Part shown: in pieces, positions 7,534 through 15,564 of the stretch
How positions within the stretch are numbered: the stretch's first letter is position 1
Layout of the letters: each line of letters begins with the position of its first letter
Source of the DNA: JAIEPT01 sp038217425
Lineage (GTDB): Bacteria; Planctomycetota; Planctomycetia; Gemmatales; Gemmataceae
Direction of reading: 5' to 3'
Length of the DNA stretch: 39,589 nt
Assembly: GCA_038217425.1 (NCBI GenBank)
Contig: JBBQPM010000050.1
Span: 1-39,589 of the forward strand
Notes under the pieces: model-generated
Database searches by the model: none
Told to the model about the DNA's origin: nothing
The model's input: only the letters and a program-made list of their open reading frames with translations
Position numbers and translations under genes: made by a program

Positions 7534-7725
7534 CGCGTTCCTCGTGGGGCACGTTTTTAACGTGCCTTTGCTCTCTCGCGGCACGTTAGAAACGTGCTCC
7601 ACGGACTACGTGAGATCACGCCTTGGCAGACCCGCATCGCGTTCCTCGTGGGGCACGTTTTTAACGTGCCTTGCTCTCACGCGGCACGTTAGAAACGTGC
7701 CCCACGGACTACTGAGATCACGCCT
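7528..7725. repeat. Tandem duplication of an intergenic palindromic element (two units of about 95 bp)
   Basis: Unit A (about 7528-7625) and unit B (about 7632-7725) are nearly identical, differing by a few substitutions and single-base indels. Each contains an inverted repeat, GTGGGGCACGTTTTTAACG... paired with ...CGTTAGAAACGTGCCCCAC. In unit B the 23-bp arms are 7648-7670 and 7683-7705 with one mismatch; in unit A they are 7544-7566 and 7580-7602. Each arm is itself nearly palindromic. The unit edges correspond to the start of the ATP-grasp gene (CCGCATCGCG) and the end of the permease gene (TGAGATCACGCC). The whole intergenic block was therefore duplicated. The hairpins may act as terminators. 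Confidence 0.9.
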
Positions 7726-9568
7726 TCGCGTTCCTGGCCCTGAGCACGCTGTAGCGATAGCCGAACGCGAAATAAATCACCAGGCCCAGCCCCAGCCACA
7801 CCAGGAGCCGAATCCACGTCTCGATCGGCAGGAACAACATCAGCAGGAAGTTGACCGCCACGCCCAGCGGCGCCACGATGAAGAGCGCCGGACAGCGGAA
7901 CGGTCGGGGCGCTTCGGGACGATTGATCCGCAAGAGGAGCACCGACGCGCAGACGACGACGAAGGCGAACAGCGTGCCGATGTTGACCATCTCTTCGAGC
8001 GTCGTGATCGGCGTGAACCCCGCGACCACGCACATGAGCAAGCCAGTGAGCATCGTCGAAACGTGCGGCGTCTTGAACTTTTCGTGGACGACGCCGAAGA
8101 TGCTGTGCGGCAACAAACCATCGCGAGCCATCGCCAGGAAGATGCGCGCCTGGCTGAGGAACGTGATGAGCAGCACGCTCGTCATGCCCGCGAGTCCGCC
8201 GAGCGCGATGAGCCCCGCGGCCATGTTCTGGTCGTTGTCCGAGAAGGCCGACGCGAGGGCCGCTTTCGGATCGATGTACGGGTATGGCACCATGCCGGTG
8301 ATGACCGCCGAGACCGCGATGTACAAGCCCGAGCACAGGATGAGCGAGGCGATGATGCTAAACGGCACGTCCTTCGCTGGGTTCACGGCTTCTTCCGCAT
8401 GCGTCGAGATCGAATCGAAGCCGATGAACGCGAAGAAGACGATCGAGGCGCCGAGCATGACGCCGGAGAGGCCGTACGGGAAGAACGAAGTGCGCGTGGC
8501 GTCGTCGAGCTGGGCAAGTTTGTCGGTGACGCCGAGGTACGCGAGCATGCCCCAGGGCTTGTGAACCTCTTCCAGGCGATTCGCCTTCACGTTCGCAAGG
8601 AGTTTGGCGACGACTTTCGCGTCTTCGGTTTTCGTTTCCTCGTTTCGAGTTGCCAGGCTTCGGTCGATGCGTTCGAACCCGTTCTCGTACTTGCGCCCGA
8701 TATGTTTCGCGAAGGCGGCGCGATGGCCGTCGATGAACTTGGCGTCGATCCCCCTGGAGCCGAGTTCCGTCCGGTACCGCTCGAGATATTCCATCATGGC
8801 GAGGTAGGCGAGCGCGTCCGATCGGATATGGAGCTGCTCTTTCTCCGCGCCCTCGCTCTCTGCTTGCGCCAAGGCATACTTCGGGATCAGCTTCTGTTCG
8901 GGGAGAATGCGCGCTTCGGGAGGGATCGACGTCCAGTTGGCGCCGTTGACGAACGCCAGACCGACGGCGATCACGAAGAGGACGACGCCGAGCTTGATGA
9001 GGACCATGATGGTGTTGGACATCGCGCTCTCGCGGATGCCGATGACGAGAACGACGGTGCACGCGAGCAAGATGGCGACGGCCGGGAGATTGACGATGCC
9101 GCCGCTGGTGGGGTCGCTGCACAACCACTCGGGCACCTCTGGAAACTTGAGCACGTGCAACAGCTTATTGAGATATTCGGACCACGACGCCGCCACCGTC
9201 GCGGCGCTCATGGCATATTCGAGGATCAGATCCCAGCCGATGATCCAGGCGAAGATCTCGCCGAGCGTGGCGTAGGCGTAGGTGTAGGCGCTGCCGGCGA
9301 CCGGGGCCATCGAGGCGAACTCGGCGTAACAGAGCGCCGCCAAGGCGCAGGCGAACCCGGCGACGATGAAGGAGACGAGAATGCCGGGCCCCGCGTCCTG
9401 GGCGGCGACGCGTCCGGTCATCACGAAGATGCCGGCGCCGATGATGGCGCCGACGCCGAGCGAGGTCAGGCCGACCTTCCCGAGGATCCGATGCAAGCGA
9501 TTCTCGCCGCGGGCTTCTTCATCGAGCATCTCGAGCGTCTTGCGGGCGAACAGGTTCTTCCAGAACAT
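7718..9568 (-). CDS. APC-superfamily amino-acid permease with a large hydrophilic insertion
   Basis: A 616-residue permease of the cationic-amino-acid-transporter (CAT) type. The start at 9568 has AGGAAG ahead of it. Key motifs are GLTSLGVGAIIGAGIFVMTG in TM1, EFASMAPVAGSAYTYAY in TM3, and FFAFIGFDSISTHAEEAVNP in TM6, the substrate-site helix. It closely resembles the 503-residue permease at 11964-13475 but is 113 residues longer. The extra part is a charged, helical stretch between about residues 215 and 365 (LIPKYALAQAESEG, MMEYLERYRTELG, RKYENGFERIDRSL), placed just before TM6. It is the last gene of a four-gene operon, 9 bp after the Uma2 gene. The transported amino acid is not determinable. 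The stop codon lies inside the downstream repeat. Confidence 0.92.
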   Translation of the reverse strand: MFWKNLFARKTLEMLDEEARGENRLHRILGKVGLTSLGVGAIIGAGIFVMTGRVAAQDAGPGILVSFIVAGFACALAALCYAEFASMAPVAGSAYTYAYATLGEIFAWIIGWDLILEYAMSAATVAASWSEYLNKLLHVLKFPEVPEWLCSDPTSGGIVNLPAVAILLACTVVLVIGIRESAMSNTIMVLIKLGVVLFVIAVGLAFVNGANWTSIPPEARILPEQKLIPKYALAQAESEGAEKEQLHIRSDALAYLAMMEYLERYRTELGSRGIDAKFIDGHRAAFAKHIGRKYENGFERIDRSLATRNEETKTEDAKVVAKLLANVKANRLEEVHKPWGMLAYLGVTDKLAQLDDATRTSFFPYGLSGVMLGASIVFFAFIGFDSISTHAEEAVNPAKDVPFSIIASLILCSGLYIAVSAVITGMVPYPYIDPKAALASAFSDNDQNMAAGLIALGGLAGMTSVLLITFLSQARIFLAMARDGLLPHSIFGVVHEKFKTPHVSTMLTGLLMCVVAGFTPITTLEEMVNIGTLFAFVVVCASVLLLRINRPEAPRPFRCPALFIVAPLGVAVNFLLMLFLPIETWIRLLVWLGLGLVIYFAFGYRYSVLRARNAKA

Positions 9569-9577
9569 AAGGGCTTC

Positions 9578-10444
9578 CTATTGAGGTTTATTTTTCGCTT
9601 CGAGTTCCTTGAGTTTCGCTTCGAGCGCGTCAGCCCGAGCCTTTTCCGCCTGCAATGCGAGAGCTTTCGCGTCGAGTCCTTTCTTCAGGTCTTCGATCTG
9701 GCGAGCCCGCTTTTGGATTTCATCTGCTTGCTTTTGGATTTCATCCGCTTGATCGTCGTAGTCCTTGATCGGCTCGCCGGTGACGCCGTCGTAGAGGATC
9801 GCGCGCTTGCCGTCCGGACTCAAACCCAACCATAAACCGAGCGCTTCCAACCACAGCCAACCTCGCTCGTCGAGCGGCATGGGAATCGTGCCCTCCGGGG
9901 TGAACTCATATCCCTGGATCGAGAGCGGCGCCGATTGCTTGCGACGATCGAGGATCACGTAAAAGCGCACGCCGGTCGTGGCATACTGCTCGAGCTTCTT
10001 CACCAAATCGTTTTTCCGCGTGCTGCGTGAAACCACCTCCATCAGAACAGTCGGTATGGCCTTTTCTTTAAACACCCGGTAACTTCGGCGCTTCAATTGT
10101 TGAGCGGGGTCGGCTCCGAAGATCACTGCAATATCCGGGCAATGATGAAACTTCGGAGTCCAGTAGACCGCTGTGTCCGAGAGGACTGCGGTGCTGGGCT
10201 CGTTCCGGTAGCGATGGATCAATGCGGCGCGCAAGTAAGCCCGGACGAGTTCGTGCTCCTCCCCATTCACAATGTGATCTCCCTCCTTCGGATGCAAAAC
10301 ATCGTACTCCGTTAACGGGACTTGCACGATCTTGGTGCGTCCGCTCGGCAGCTTCTTCCGGACGTAGCGCGAACCGTAGAAGAAGCGGTCTTTCGGATCC
10401 GGAGCCGGGAACTCTTCGCTCAGATTCTCTACCGCGCTGCTCAT
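9578..10444 (-). CDS. Uma2-family (PD-(D/E)XK) putative endonuclease with C-terminal coiled coil
   Basis: A 288-residue protein from the ATG at 10444, which overlaps the stop of the upstream permease (ATGA). Uma2 domain: EYDVLHPKEGDHIVNGEEHE near 47-64, HCPDIAVIFG with the conserved Asp (104), and VLMEVVSRSTRKNDLVKK with Glu136 and downstream Lys, then YATTGVRFYVILD. These match the PD-(D/E)XK core of Uma2 proteins, which are abundant in planctomycetes and cyanobacteria and mostly uncharacterised. Residues about 229-286 are a highly charged coiled coil including a direct heptad repeat, QADEIQK twice, encoded by a 21-bp tandem DNA repeat. Its position between two permease genes, coupled to one and 9 bp from the other, is unusual. 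Confidence 0.87.
   Translation of the reverse strand: MSSAVENLSEEFPAPDPKDRFFYGSRYVRKKLPSGRTKIVQVPLTEYDVLHPKEGDHIVNGEEHELVRAYLRAALIHRYRNEPSTAVLSDTAVYWTPKFHHCPDIAVIFGADPAQQLKRRSYRVFKEKAIPTVLMEVVSRSTRKNDLVKKLEQYATTGVRFYVILDRRKQSAPLSIQGYEFTPEGTIPMPLDERGWLWLEALGLWLGLSPDGKRAILYDGVTGEPIKDYDDQADEIQKQADEIQKRARQIEDLKKGLDAKALALQAEKARADALEAKLKELEAKNKPQ
9710..9751. repeat. 21-bp tandem repeat inside the Uma2 gene
   Basis: CTTTTGGATTTCATCTGCTTG (9710-9730) is followed directly by a copy with one base changed (9731-9751). It encodes the duplicated heptad QADEIQK of the coiled-coil tail, so copy-number change would alter coil length in whole heptads without a frameshift. Confidence 0.85.
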
Positions 10445-11967
10445 TGCACGCCCTCCGCTCGGCTCCCGCGCCGCCAAATGTAGTACACGGGGATGCCCGA
10501 AACCACGATCAAAAAGCTCGGCCAACTGTAGACGGGCTTCACGATCAGAAGCGACACCATAATGATGCCGCACAAGACCAGATAAAGCAACGGCGCCACG
10601 GGGTAGCCCCAGGCGCGGTACGGCCGAGGCCGATCCGCCAGCGTACGGCGAAAGATGAAGACGCTGCCGATCGTCAGCATGTAGAAGAGCAGCGCCGCGA
10701 AAATGACGTAGTCGAGCAGTTCGCTGTAGCTGCCCGAGAAGATGAGGAGCGCCGCCCAGATTGCCTGATAGACGAGTCCCGCAGCCGGGACGCCGCGACG
10801 GTTGAGTTTGCCGACGGCGCGGAAGAAGAGCCGATCCTGAGCCATGGCGTAAAAGAGCCGGGCGCCCATGAGCAGGATGCCGTTGGCGCAGCCGAAGGTC
10901 GAGATCATGATCGCGACCGACATGAACGTGACCCCCCAGCCGGGCGACACCTGTTCGAGCACGGCGGTGGCGACGCGATCCTCGCTGGCGTGAGCGATGC
11001 CGCGCTCGAACGCCGTCGCGCCTCCTTTGACACCTTCGACCGGAAGGGCCGAGAGATAGGCGAGATTGGCGAGCAGATAGAGCACGATGACGCCGCCGGT
11101 GCCGAGGATCAGACTGCGCGGCAGATTGCGCTCGGGCTCGCGGATTTCGCCGGCGATGAACGTGACGTTGTTCCACGCGTCCGACGAGAAGAGGGCGCCC
11201 ACCATCGCGCCGGAGAGGACCATGAAGATCGCCAGCGTCGTCCACGGCACGATTTTTTGCGTCTGCGCCATGGCCTGGGTGTGATGAATGCCGCCCCACG
11301 GATCGAGCAAATTGCGGCGCATCGCTTCGGCATCGGCGGCGAACGTCAGCCCGGCGACGATGAGCAGCCCAAGCGCCAGCGTCTTGGCGACCGTGAAGAC
11401 GTTCTGCACGAACTTGCCCTGCTGCACGCCGAGCATGTTGAGGGCGGTGAGAAAGATCACGACGACGAGCGCGACGAACTGCCCCGCGGAGACTTTGAAG
11501 TCGTCGCGGCGGAAGAACGTCATCGGCTCCTCCATCCACGGCAGCGAGAGCCGAAGATGGATGCCGAGCGGTCCCGATTGCCAGAGGACGGCATCGGTTC
11601 CGAGGCCCGGCACGAGGACGCCGAGGTACTTGGCAAAGGCGACGGCGACGGCGGCGATGAAGCCGGTCTGGATGACGAGGAAGCAGGTCCAGCCGTAGAG
11701 GAAGCCGCACAGGGGATGATACGCATCGCGTAGGTAGATATACTGTCCCCCGGCGTGCGGCATGAGAGCGGCGAGTTCGGCATAGCTGAGGGCGCCGATA
11801 ACGGTGAGCAGGCCGGCGAGGAGCCAGATGACGAGGAGCCAGCCCGCTCCGCCGACGTCGCGCACGATGTCGGCGGAGACGATGAAGATGCCCGAGCCGA
11901 TCATGGAACCGGCCACGAGCATGGTCGCATCGAAGAGCCCTAGACGGCGCTGAAATTGGCCGCTCAT
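10441..11967 (-). CDS. APC-superfamily amino-acid permease, LAT-like
   Basis: A 508-residue permease, ATG at 11967 overlapping the stop of the upstream permease (ATGA). About 12 hydrophobic segments are visible. TM1 carries FDATMLVAGSMIGSGIFIV; TM3 begins AELAALMPHAGGQYIYLRDA; TM6 is around GALFSSDAWNNVTFIAGEI; later comes FGCANGILLMGARLFYAMAQ. The GSGIF motif and the SSDAWN signature of TM6 resemble the L-type/heterodimeric-type (LAT) branch rather than the CAT-like genes on either side, so it probably takes neutral amino acids or exchanges them. Bacterial members work without a heavy chain. The reading frame is open further upstream but that is shadow of the neighbouring permease. It is translationally coupled to both neighbours. 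Confidence 0.91.
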   Translation of the reverse strand: MSGQFQRRLGLFDATMLVAGSMIGSGIFIVSADIVRDVGGAGWLLVIWLLAGLLTVIGALSYAELAALMPHAGGQYIYLRDAYHPLCGFLYGWTCFLVIQTGFIAAVAVAFAKYLGVLVPGLGTDAVLWQSGPLGIHLRLSLPWMEEPMTFFRRDDFKVSAGQFVALVVVIFLTALNMLGVQQGKFVQNVFTVAKTLALGLLIVAGLTFAADAEAMRRNLLDPWGGIHHTQAMAQTQKIVPWTTLAIFMVLSGAMVGALFSSDAWNNVTFIAGEIREPERNLPRSLILGTGGVIVLYLLANLAYLSALPVEGVKGGATAFERGIAHASEDRVATAVLEQVSPGWGVTFMSVAIMISTFGCANGILLMGARLFYAMAQDRLFFRAVGKLNRRGVPAAGLVYQAIWAALLIFSGSYSELLDYVIFAALLFYMLTIGSVFIFRRTLADRPRPYRAWGYPVAPLLYLVLCGIIMVSLLIVKPVYSWPSFLIVVSGIPVYYIWRRGSRAEGVQ

Positions 11968-13475
11968 AGGGGATTCGTCTTCTTCTCGCCGCGCAGCTCC
12001 TGGCCCAGGAGGCTGTGCTTGTATCCGTAAGAAAAGTAGATGACGAATCCGAGCGCCAGCCAGGCTCCGAGGCGATACCAGTTGTCCGCCGGGAGCGAGA
12101 ACATCATGATCAAGCAGCAGACGATGCCGAGGATCGGCACGACCGGTACGAACGGGCACTTGAAGGGCCGAGGCGCCTCGGGATTGATGCGCCGCATGAT
12201 CAGGACGGCGCCGCAGACGAGGACGAAGGCGAAGAGAGTGCCGATGTTGGTGAGATGCAGCAGGAAGCCGATAGGGAACAACCCTGCCAGGGTTCCGACG
12301 AAGACGCCGACGAGAATCGTGCTCTTCCAGGGCGTCTGATACTTGGGATGGACGTCGGCGAAGAACTTGGAGGGCAAGAGGCCGTCGCGCGACATCGCCA
12401 GGAAGACGCGCGGCGCGCTGAGCATCATGACCAGTAGCACGGACGTGATGCCCGCGACGCCAGCGAGGGCGATGAGGCCTTCCGCCCACTCCAGGCCGAC
12501 TTGCTTGAACGCATCGGAAACGCCCGCATCTTCGCTGATGAGATGCGAAGGCACCATGCCGGTGAGCACTGCGACAACGCCGACGTACAGCACCGTGCAA
12601 ATGAGTAGCGACGCGATGATGGCGAACGGCACGTCGCGCTTCGGATTCTTCGCTTCCTCGGCATGCGTGGAGACGGAATCGAAGCCGATATACGCGAAGA
12701 AGATAATGGCGGCGCCGGCGATCATTCCGACCGGTTCGTTTTTCGCGTTCGTCATTCCAAGAATGGGTTCGCCGAAGAAGCCAATTCCCGTCCACCCTTT
12801 GGGAGCGAATGGCACCCAATTCGCCGGATTGACGTAGAACGCGCCGACGCAGATCACGAACAACACTGCGATCAGCTTGATCACCACCATCAAGTTGTTA
12901 AACACGGCGCTCTCTTTAATCCCCTTGACGAGGATCATGGTGACGACCGCAACGATCAGCACTGCAGGAAGATTAATGTAGGAAGACGTCCATACGAAAT
13001 CGTGCGTGGCGCCGTCGTAGACGAGCGGGGGCTTTCGAAACCCGAGTGGAAACTCGACGCCGACTTTGCCGAGCACCACTTGAAAGTAGCCCGACCAACC
13101 GTTCGCGACGGTGGCGGCGCCGACCGCATATTCCAGCACGAGATCCCAGCCGATGATCCAGGCGAAGAGTTCTCCCATGGTGCAATATGCGTAGGTGTAA
13201 GCACTCCCCGCAACCGGGGCCATCGAGGCGAACTCCGCGTAGCAGAGTGCGGCGAAAACGCAGGTGACGCCGGCCACGACGTACGAAATCATCAGCGCCG
13301 GCCCGGCGACGTTCCTGGCCGCCTCGCCCGTCGCCACGAAGATGCCGGCGCCGATCACCGCGCCGATGCCCAGGCACGTCAGCCCCACTGGGCCCAGCAC
13401 ACGCTTCAGCCGATGATCCCCCTCCATCTCCGAGATCAAACTCTTGAGCGACTTCTTGCCGAATAACTGATTCAC
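11964..13475 (-). CDS. APC-superfamily amino-acid permease, CAT-like; first gene of the permease operon
   Basis: A 503-residue permease of normal family length. The start is GTG at 13475, with AAAGGCGG five to six bases upstream. Motifs are GLTCLGIGAVIGAGIFVATG (TM1), EFASMAPVAGSAYTYAY (TM3), ESAVFNNLMVVIKLIAVLF and IIFFAYIGFDSVSTHAEEAK (TM6). It is clearly the closest paralogue in the window of 7718-9568, lacking that gene's insertion. It should import cationic or broadly specific amino acids across the inner membrane. Its stop overlaps the next gene's start (ATGA). The 206-bp region upstream to the sulfotransferase stop should hold the operon promoter; a weak TTGGAG with a 17-bp spacer to TAGCTT is the best candidate I can see. 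Confidence 0.92.
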   Translation of the reverse strand: MNQLFGKKSLKSLISEMEGDHRLKRVLGPVGLTCLGIGAVIGAGIFVATGEAARNVAGPALMISYVVAGVTCVFAALCYAEFASMAPVAGSAYTYAYCTMGELFAWIIGWDLVLEYAVGAATVANGWSGYFQVVLGKVGVEFPLGFRKPPLVYDGATHDFVWTSSYINLPAVLIVAVVTMILVKGIKESAVFNNLMVVIKLIAVLFVICVGAFYVNPANWVPFAPKGWTGIGFFGEPILGMTNAKNEPVGMIAGAAIIFFAYIGFDSVSTHAEEAKNPKRDVPFAIIASLLICTVLYVGVVAVLTGMVPSHLISEDAGVSDAFKQVGLEWAEGLIALAGVAGITSVLLVMMLSAPRVFLAMSRDGLLPSKFFADVHPKYQTPWKSTILVGVFVGTLAGLFPIGFLLHLTNIGTLFAFVLVCGAVLIMRRINPEAPRPFKCPFVPVVPILGIVCCLIMMFSLPADNWYRLGAWLALGFVIYFSYGYKHSLLGQELRGEKKTNPL

Positions 13476-13681
13476 TTTTTCCGCCTTTCAGGTTCAGGAG
13501 CCCACGAAACGCTCTGCAAAGCTACCATAACCCCCGAGTTTCTCCAACATTTATCGCGCGAAAGCGCGCGCACCCGGCACGTGTGGGGTTCGGGGAGCCA
13601 GGGGGTGGAATCGTCGGTGGATGTGACTGCAAAAGAATTGCGTGATGCACTGGGGGGTTCGCGTCCCCCGCTGACCGGACG

Positions 13682-14434
13682 TCACTCGATCCCCAGCCGT
13701 TGCATGGCGTCGCCGGCGATGCTGCGGACCCACTGCAGATTGTCGTTGTCGAAGAACTCGCGGTACGTGCCGACTTTGCCCTGGTTAGGCAGCACCGATC
13801 GGGTGAGCAAGCTCGGCGCTTCGAAGCTGGTCGGATAAAGTCCCAGGAAGGTGCTAAGCGTGTGTACGACGTGAACAAAATCCTGGTTCATGTGCTGGAA
13901 CGAGACGGGGAGCACGCGATCCCGGAACCTTTCCGGAACGCGGGACGTCCAACCGTCGACGTGCGTCCGCCAACGATGAATCAGCGAAGGTTCCTGGGTT
14001 TTCTGATAGCGCAGCATCTGCCCCGACGGTTGCGCGCGAATGAAATCCTTGAGGCTGAACGTCTTCGGGCCTTCGTGCCAGGGAAGCTGGTTGATGTAAC
14101 GCCAAAAGCTGATCATGACGTCGCGCGGGTCGCGGTAGACGTAAACGATGCGGAACTCGGCCAGCACCTCCGGCAGCACTTCCGCGAAGAAGTCGAAGCT
14201 GTGGTGCGACTTGACGATGTTCGCCAGCGGTCGGCCGTTGAACGGGACGAAGAATCGCTTGATACTGTCCGCGGCGAAGAAGTTGATGTTGAGCGGTGCG
14301 TCGAAGTTGACCCACGGGTCCGCGACGTAGCCGAAGCACTTGGCCAGGGAGTTCATCATGAAATGAGTCCCGGAGCGCTCGTGACTGACGACCATTAGCT
14401 TGGGCCGAGGTTCCTGAAACCAACTGAGATTCAT
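13682..14434 (-). CDS. Sulfotransferase-domain protein
   Basis: A 250-residue PAPS-dependent sulfotransferase. The ATG at 14434 is chosen over an in-frame TTG two codons earlier. The 5'-phosphosulfate-binding loop is VVSHERSGTHFMMNSL (about residues 16-30). The 3'-phosphate-binding motif is YVYRDPRDVMISFWR (about 98-112, with R101 and S109). His79 in KSHHSF is at the position expected for the catalytic base of cytosolic/heparan-type sulfotransferases. It probably sulfates a carbohydrate or small molecule; planctomycetes encode many sulfotransferases and sulfatases. It stands alone, with 109 bp to the next minus-strand gene. Acceptor unknown. Confidence 0.88.
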   Translation of the reverse strand: MNLSWFQEPRPKLMVVSHERSGTHFMMNSLAKCFGYVADPWVNFDAPLNINFFAADSIKRFFVPFNGRPLANIVKSHHSFDFFAEVLPEVLAEFRIVYVYRDPRDVMISFWRYINQLPWHEGPKTFSLKDFIRAQPSGQMLRYQKTQEPSLIHRWRTHVDGWTSRVPERFRDRVLPVSFQHMNQDFVHVVHTLSTFLGLYPTSFEAPSLLTRSVLPNQGKVGTYREFFDNDNLQWVRSIAGDAMQRLGIE

Positions 14435-14543
14435 AGTCAAGGTAGGACTGCCTGAAGGCGCGGAGGGTGCAGCGTTTCATTAAACGCTGATGAGAGGCAA
14501 AAGTTACGTTCGATTTCCAAAAATTCAGAAAGCAAGATTCTCG

Positions 14544-15461
14544 CTACCGCCTGGCAGTCTTCCACCAGCTGCCCCAACGCTCGGCGGCGGCGGTTTGCTC
14601 GGTTTGGCTTTCCGGCCCGAAGTCTTGTCCCTGGCTCAGTTGCACCAGGGCGCGCCGCGCCGCCTGCACGACGTCGAAATCGTCGTCGCGCAGCCGGGCG
14701 ATGAGGTCGTCGCCCCAGCGGCATTTTCGCCGCTGCGCCACGGCGATCGCCTCCCGGCGCACCTCGGCGCTGGCATGTTCCAGCAACGTCTTGAGACCGC
14801 CCACGCTCTCGCGACTCAGTCGCTTCTTGAGCAACGCCTGGGCGAACGCCTGCAGTTCCTTCTCGGGCCTCAGCGTTCCTTGCACGATCAAGGCGTAGAC
14901 CTCCGGCTCCTGACGCCTGTCCAGTTCGGCGAGCATCGAGAAGACGCTCTGCCCGGGCGCGGCAGCCAGCGATTTACTCGCTTTCTCCCAGTTCGGCGCG
15001 AGCAGGTTATTGCGCTGCACCTGACCACGGCGAAAGAGGAGCGAAGATTTCAGATCGTGGATGACGTTGACGTGTCGTTTCGCCTTCACGCCCACGCCGA
15101 CATTTTCCCGCGCGAAATTCAGGAGGTCGAGATCGCTGGAGGTCAGCAGCACGGAGGAGAGCTTCTTGGCGAGCAGCACCGCGGGGCAACTGTGTTCCAT
15201 GTCGGCGGCCCGGTTGAAGCCCTCGAGGAGTTGAAAGAACGCGGCGGCGGGAAGCTGTTTGAAGTCGTCCATCGCCTTCTTCGCCTCGGCACCCTGCAAC
15301 TTGCCGATGTCGGCGAGAATGAAACGGTCGATGATCTTCTCGTAGAGTTTCACCTCCGCGTCGGTCGGCGTTGGCAGGCTGAGCGCGAAGGGATGGGGCG
15401 GGCGCAGCGGCGCGGGATTCTGGTGGAGCGTCAGCGCGAAGCATAAAAGTGCGGCGTTCAT
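14544..15461 (-). CDS. Hypothetical exported protein with HEAT-like C-terminal repeats
   Basis: A 305-residue protein from the ATG at 15461 (MNAALLCFALTLHQNPAPL). This gives a short signal-like N-terminus, and the upstream extension lies in a palindromic repeat and is rejected. Residues about 30-130 form a helical domain (EVKLYEKIIDRFILADIG) with no family I recognise. The C-terminal half, VGGLKTLLEHASAEVRREAI then DDLIARLRDDDFDVVQAARR, is the typical helix-turn-helix pairing of HEAT/armadillo-like repeats. It ends with Trp-rich RWGSWWKTAR. HEAT-like repeats usually mediate protein contacts, so a structural role at the envelope is plausible. It lies 103 bp downstream of the VIT-VWA gene on the same strand, separated by a strong hairpin. 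Confidence 0.75.
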   Translation of the reverse strand: MNAALLCFALTLHQNPAPLRPPHPFALSLPTPTDAEVKLYEKIIDRFILADIGKLQGAEAKKAMDDFKQLPAAAFFQLLEGFNRAADMEHSCPAVLLAKKLSSVLLTSSDLDLLNFARENVGVGVKAKRHVNVIHDLKSSLLFRRGQVQRNNLLAPNWEKASKSLAAAPGQSVFSMLAELDRRQEPEVYALIVQGTLRPEKELQAFAQALLKKRLSRESVGGLKTLLEHASAEVRREAIAVAQRRKCRWGDDLIARLRDDDFDVVQAARRALVQLSQGQDFGPESQTEQTAAAERWGSWWKTARR

Positions 15462-15491
15462 TACGTTTAGTTTAGCAGACGAAGCGCAACG

Positions 15492-15556
15492 CGAAAGCCC
15501 AGGGACGGCTGTCCCTGGGCTTTGCATCCGCAGGGACAGCCGTCCCTGGGCTTTCG
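15492..15556. repeat. Perfect 26-bp inverted repeat (AAGCCCAGGGAC family), candidate terminator
   Basis: Arms at 15492-15517 and 15531-15556 are exactly complementary, with a 13-base loop. Each arm also contains a shorter palindrome built on CCCAGGGAC and GTCCCTGGG. It lies between the VIT-VWA stop and the HEAT-like gene start. Related copies are at 29929-30046 and 31054-31153. The hairpin could end transcription from 18030 or be a mobile REP-like element. Confidence 0.9.
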
Positions 15557-15564
15557 TTTTCGTG

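Noticed and set aside
7520..11733. Long plus-strand open frames (771 and 503 codons) opposite the permease operon
   Set aside because: They are charged, repetitive translations typical of antisense of membrane proteins, with no motif, while the minus strand has clear APC permeases and a Uma2 gene.
13653..13669. A tRNA T-arm-like hairpin: GGGGG, TTCGCGT, CCCCC
   Set aside because: The loop lacks the conserved A, no matching 7-bp acceptor or proper anticodon arm could be folded around it, and no CCA follows. It may be a degraded tRNA remnant, but I cannot support an RNA gene.
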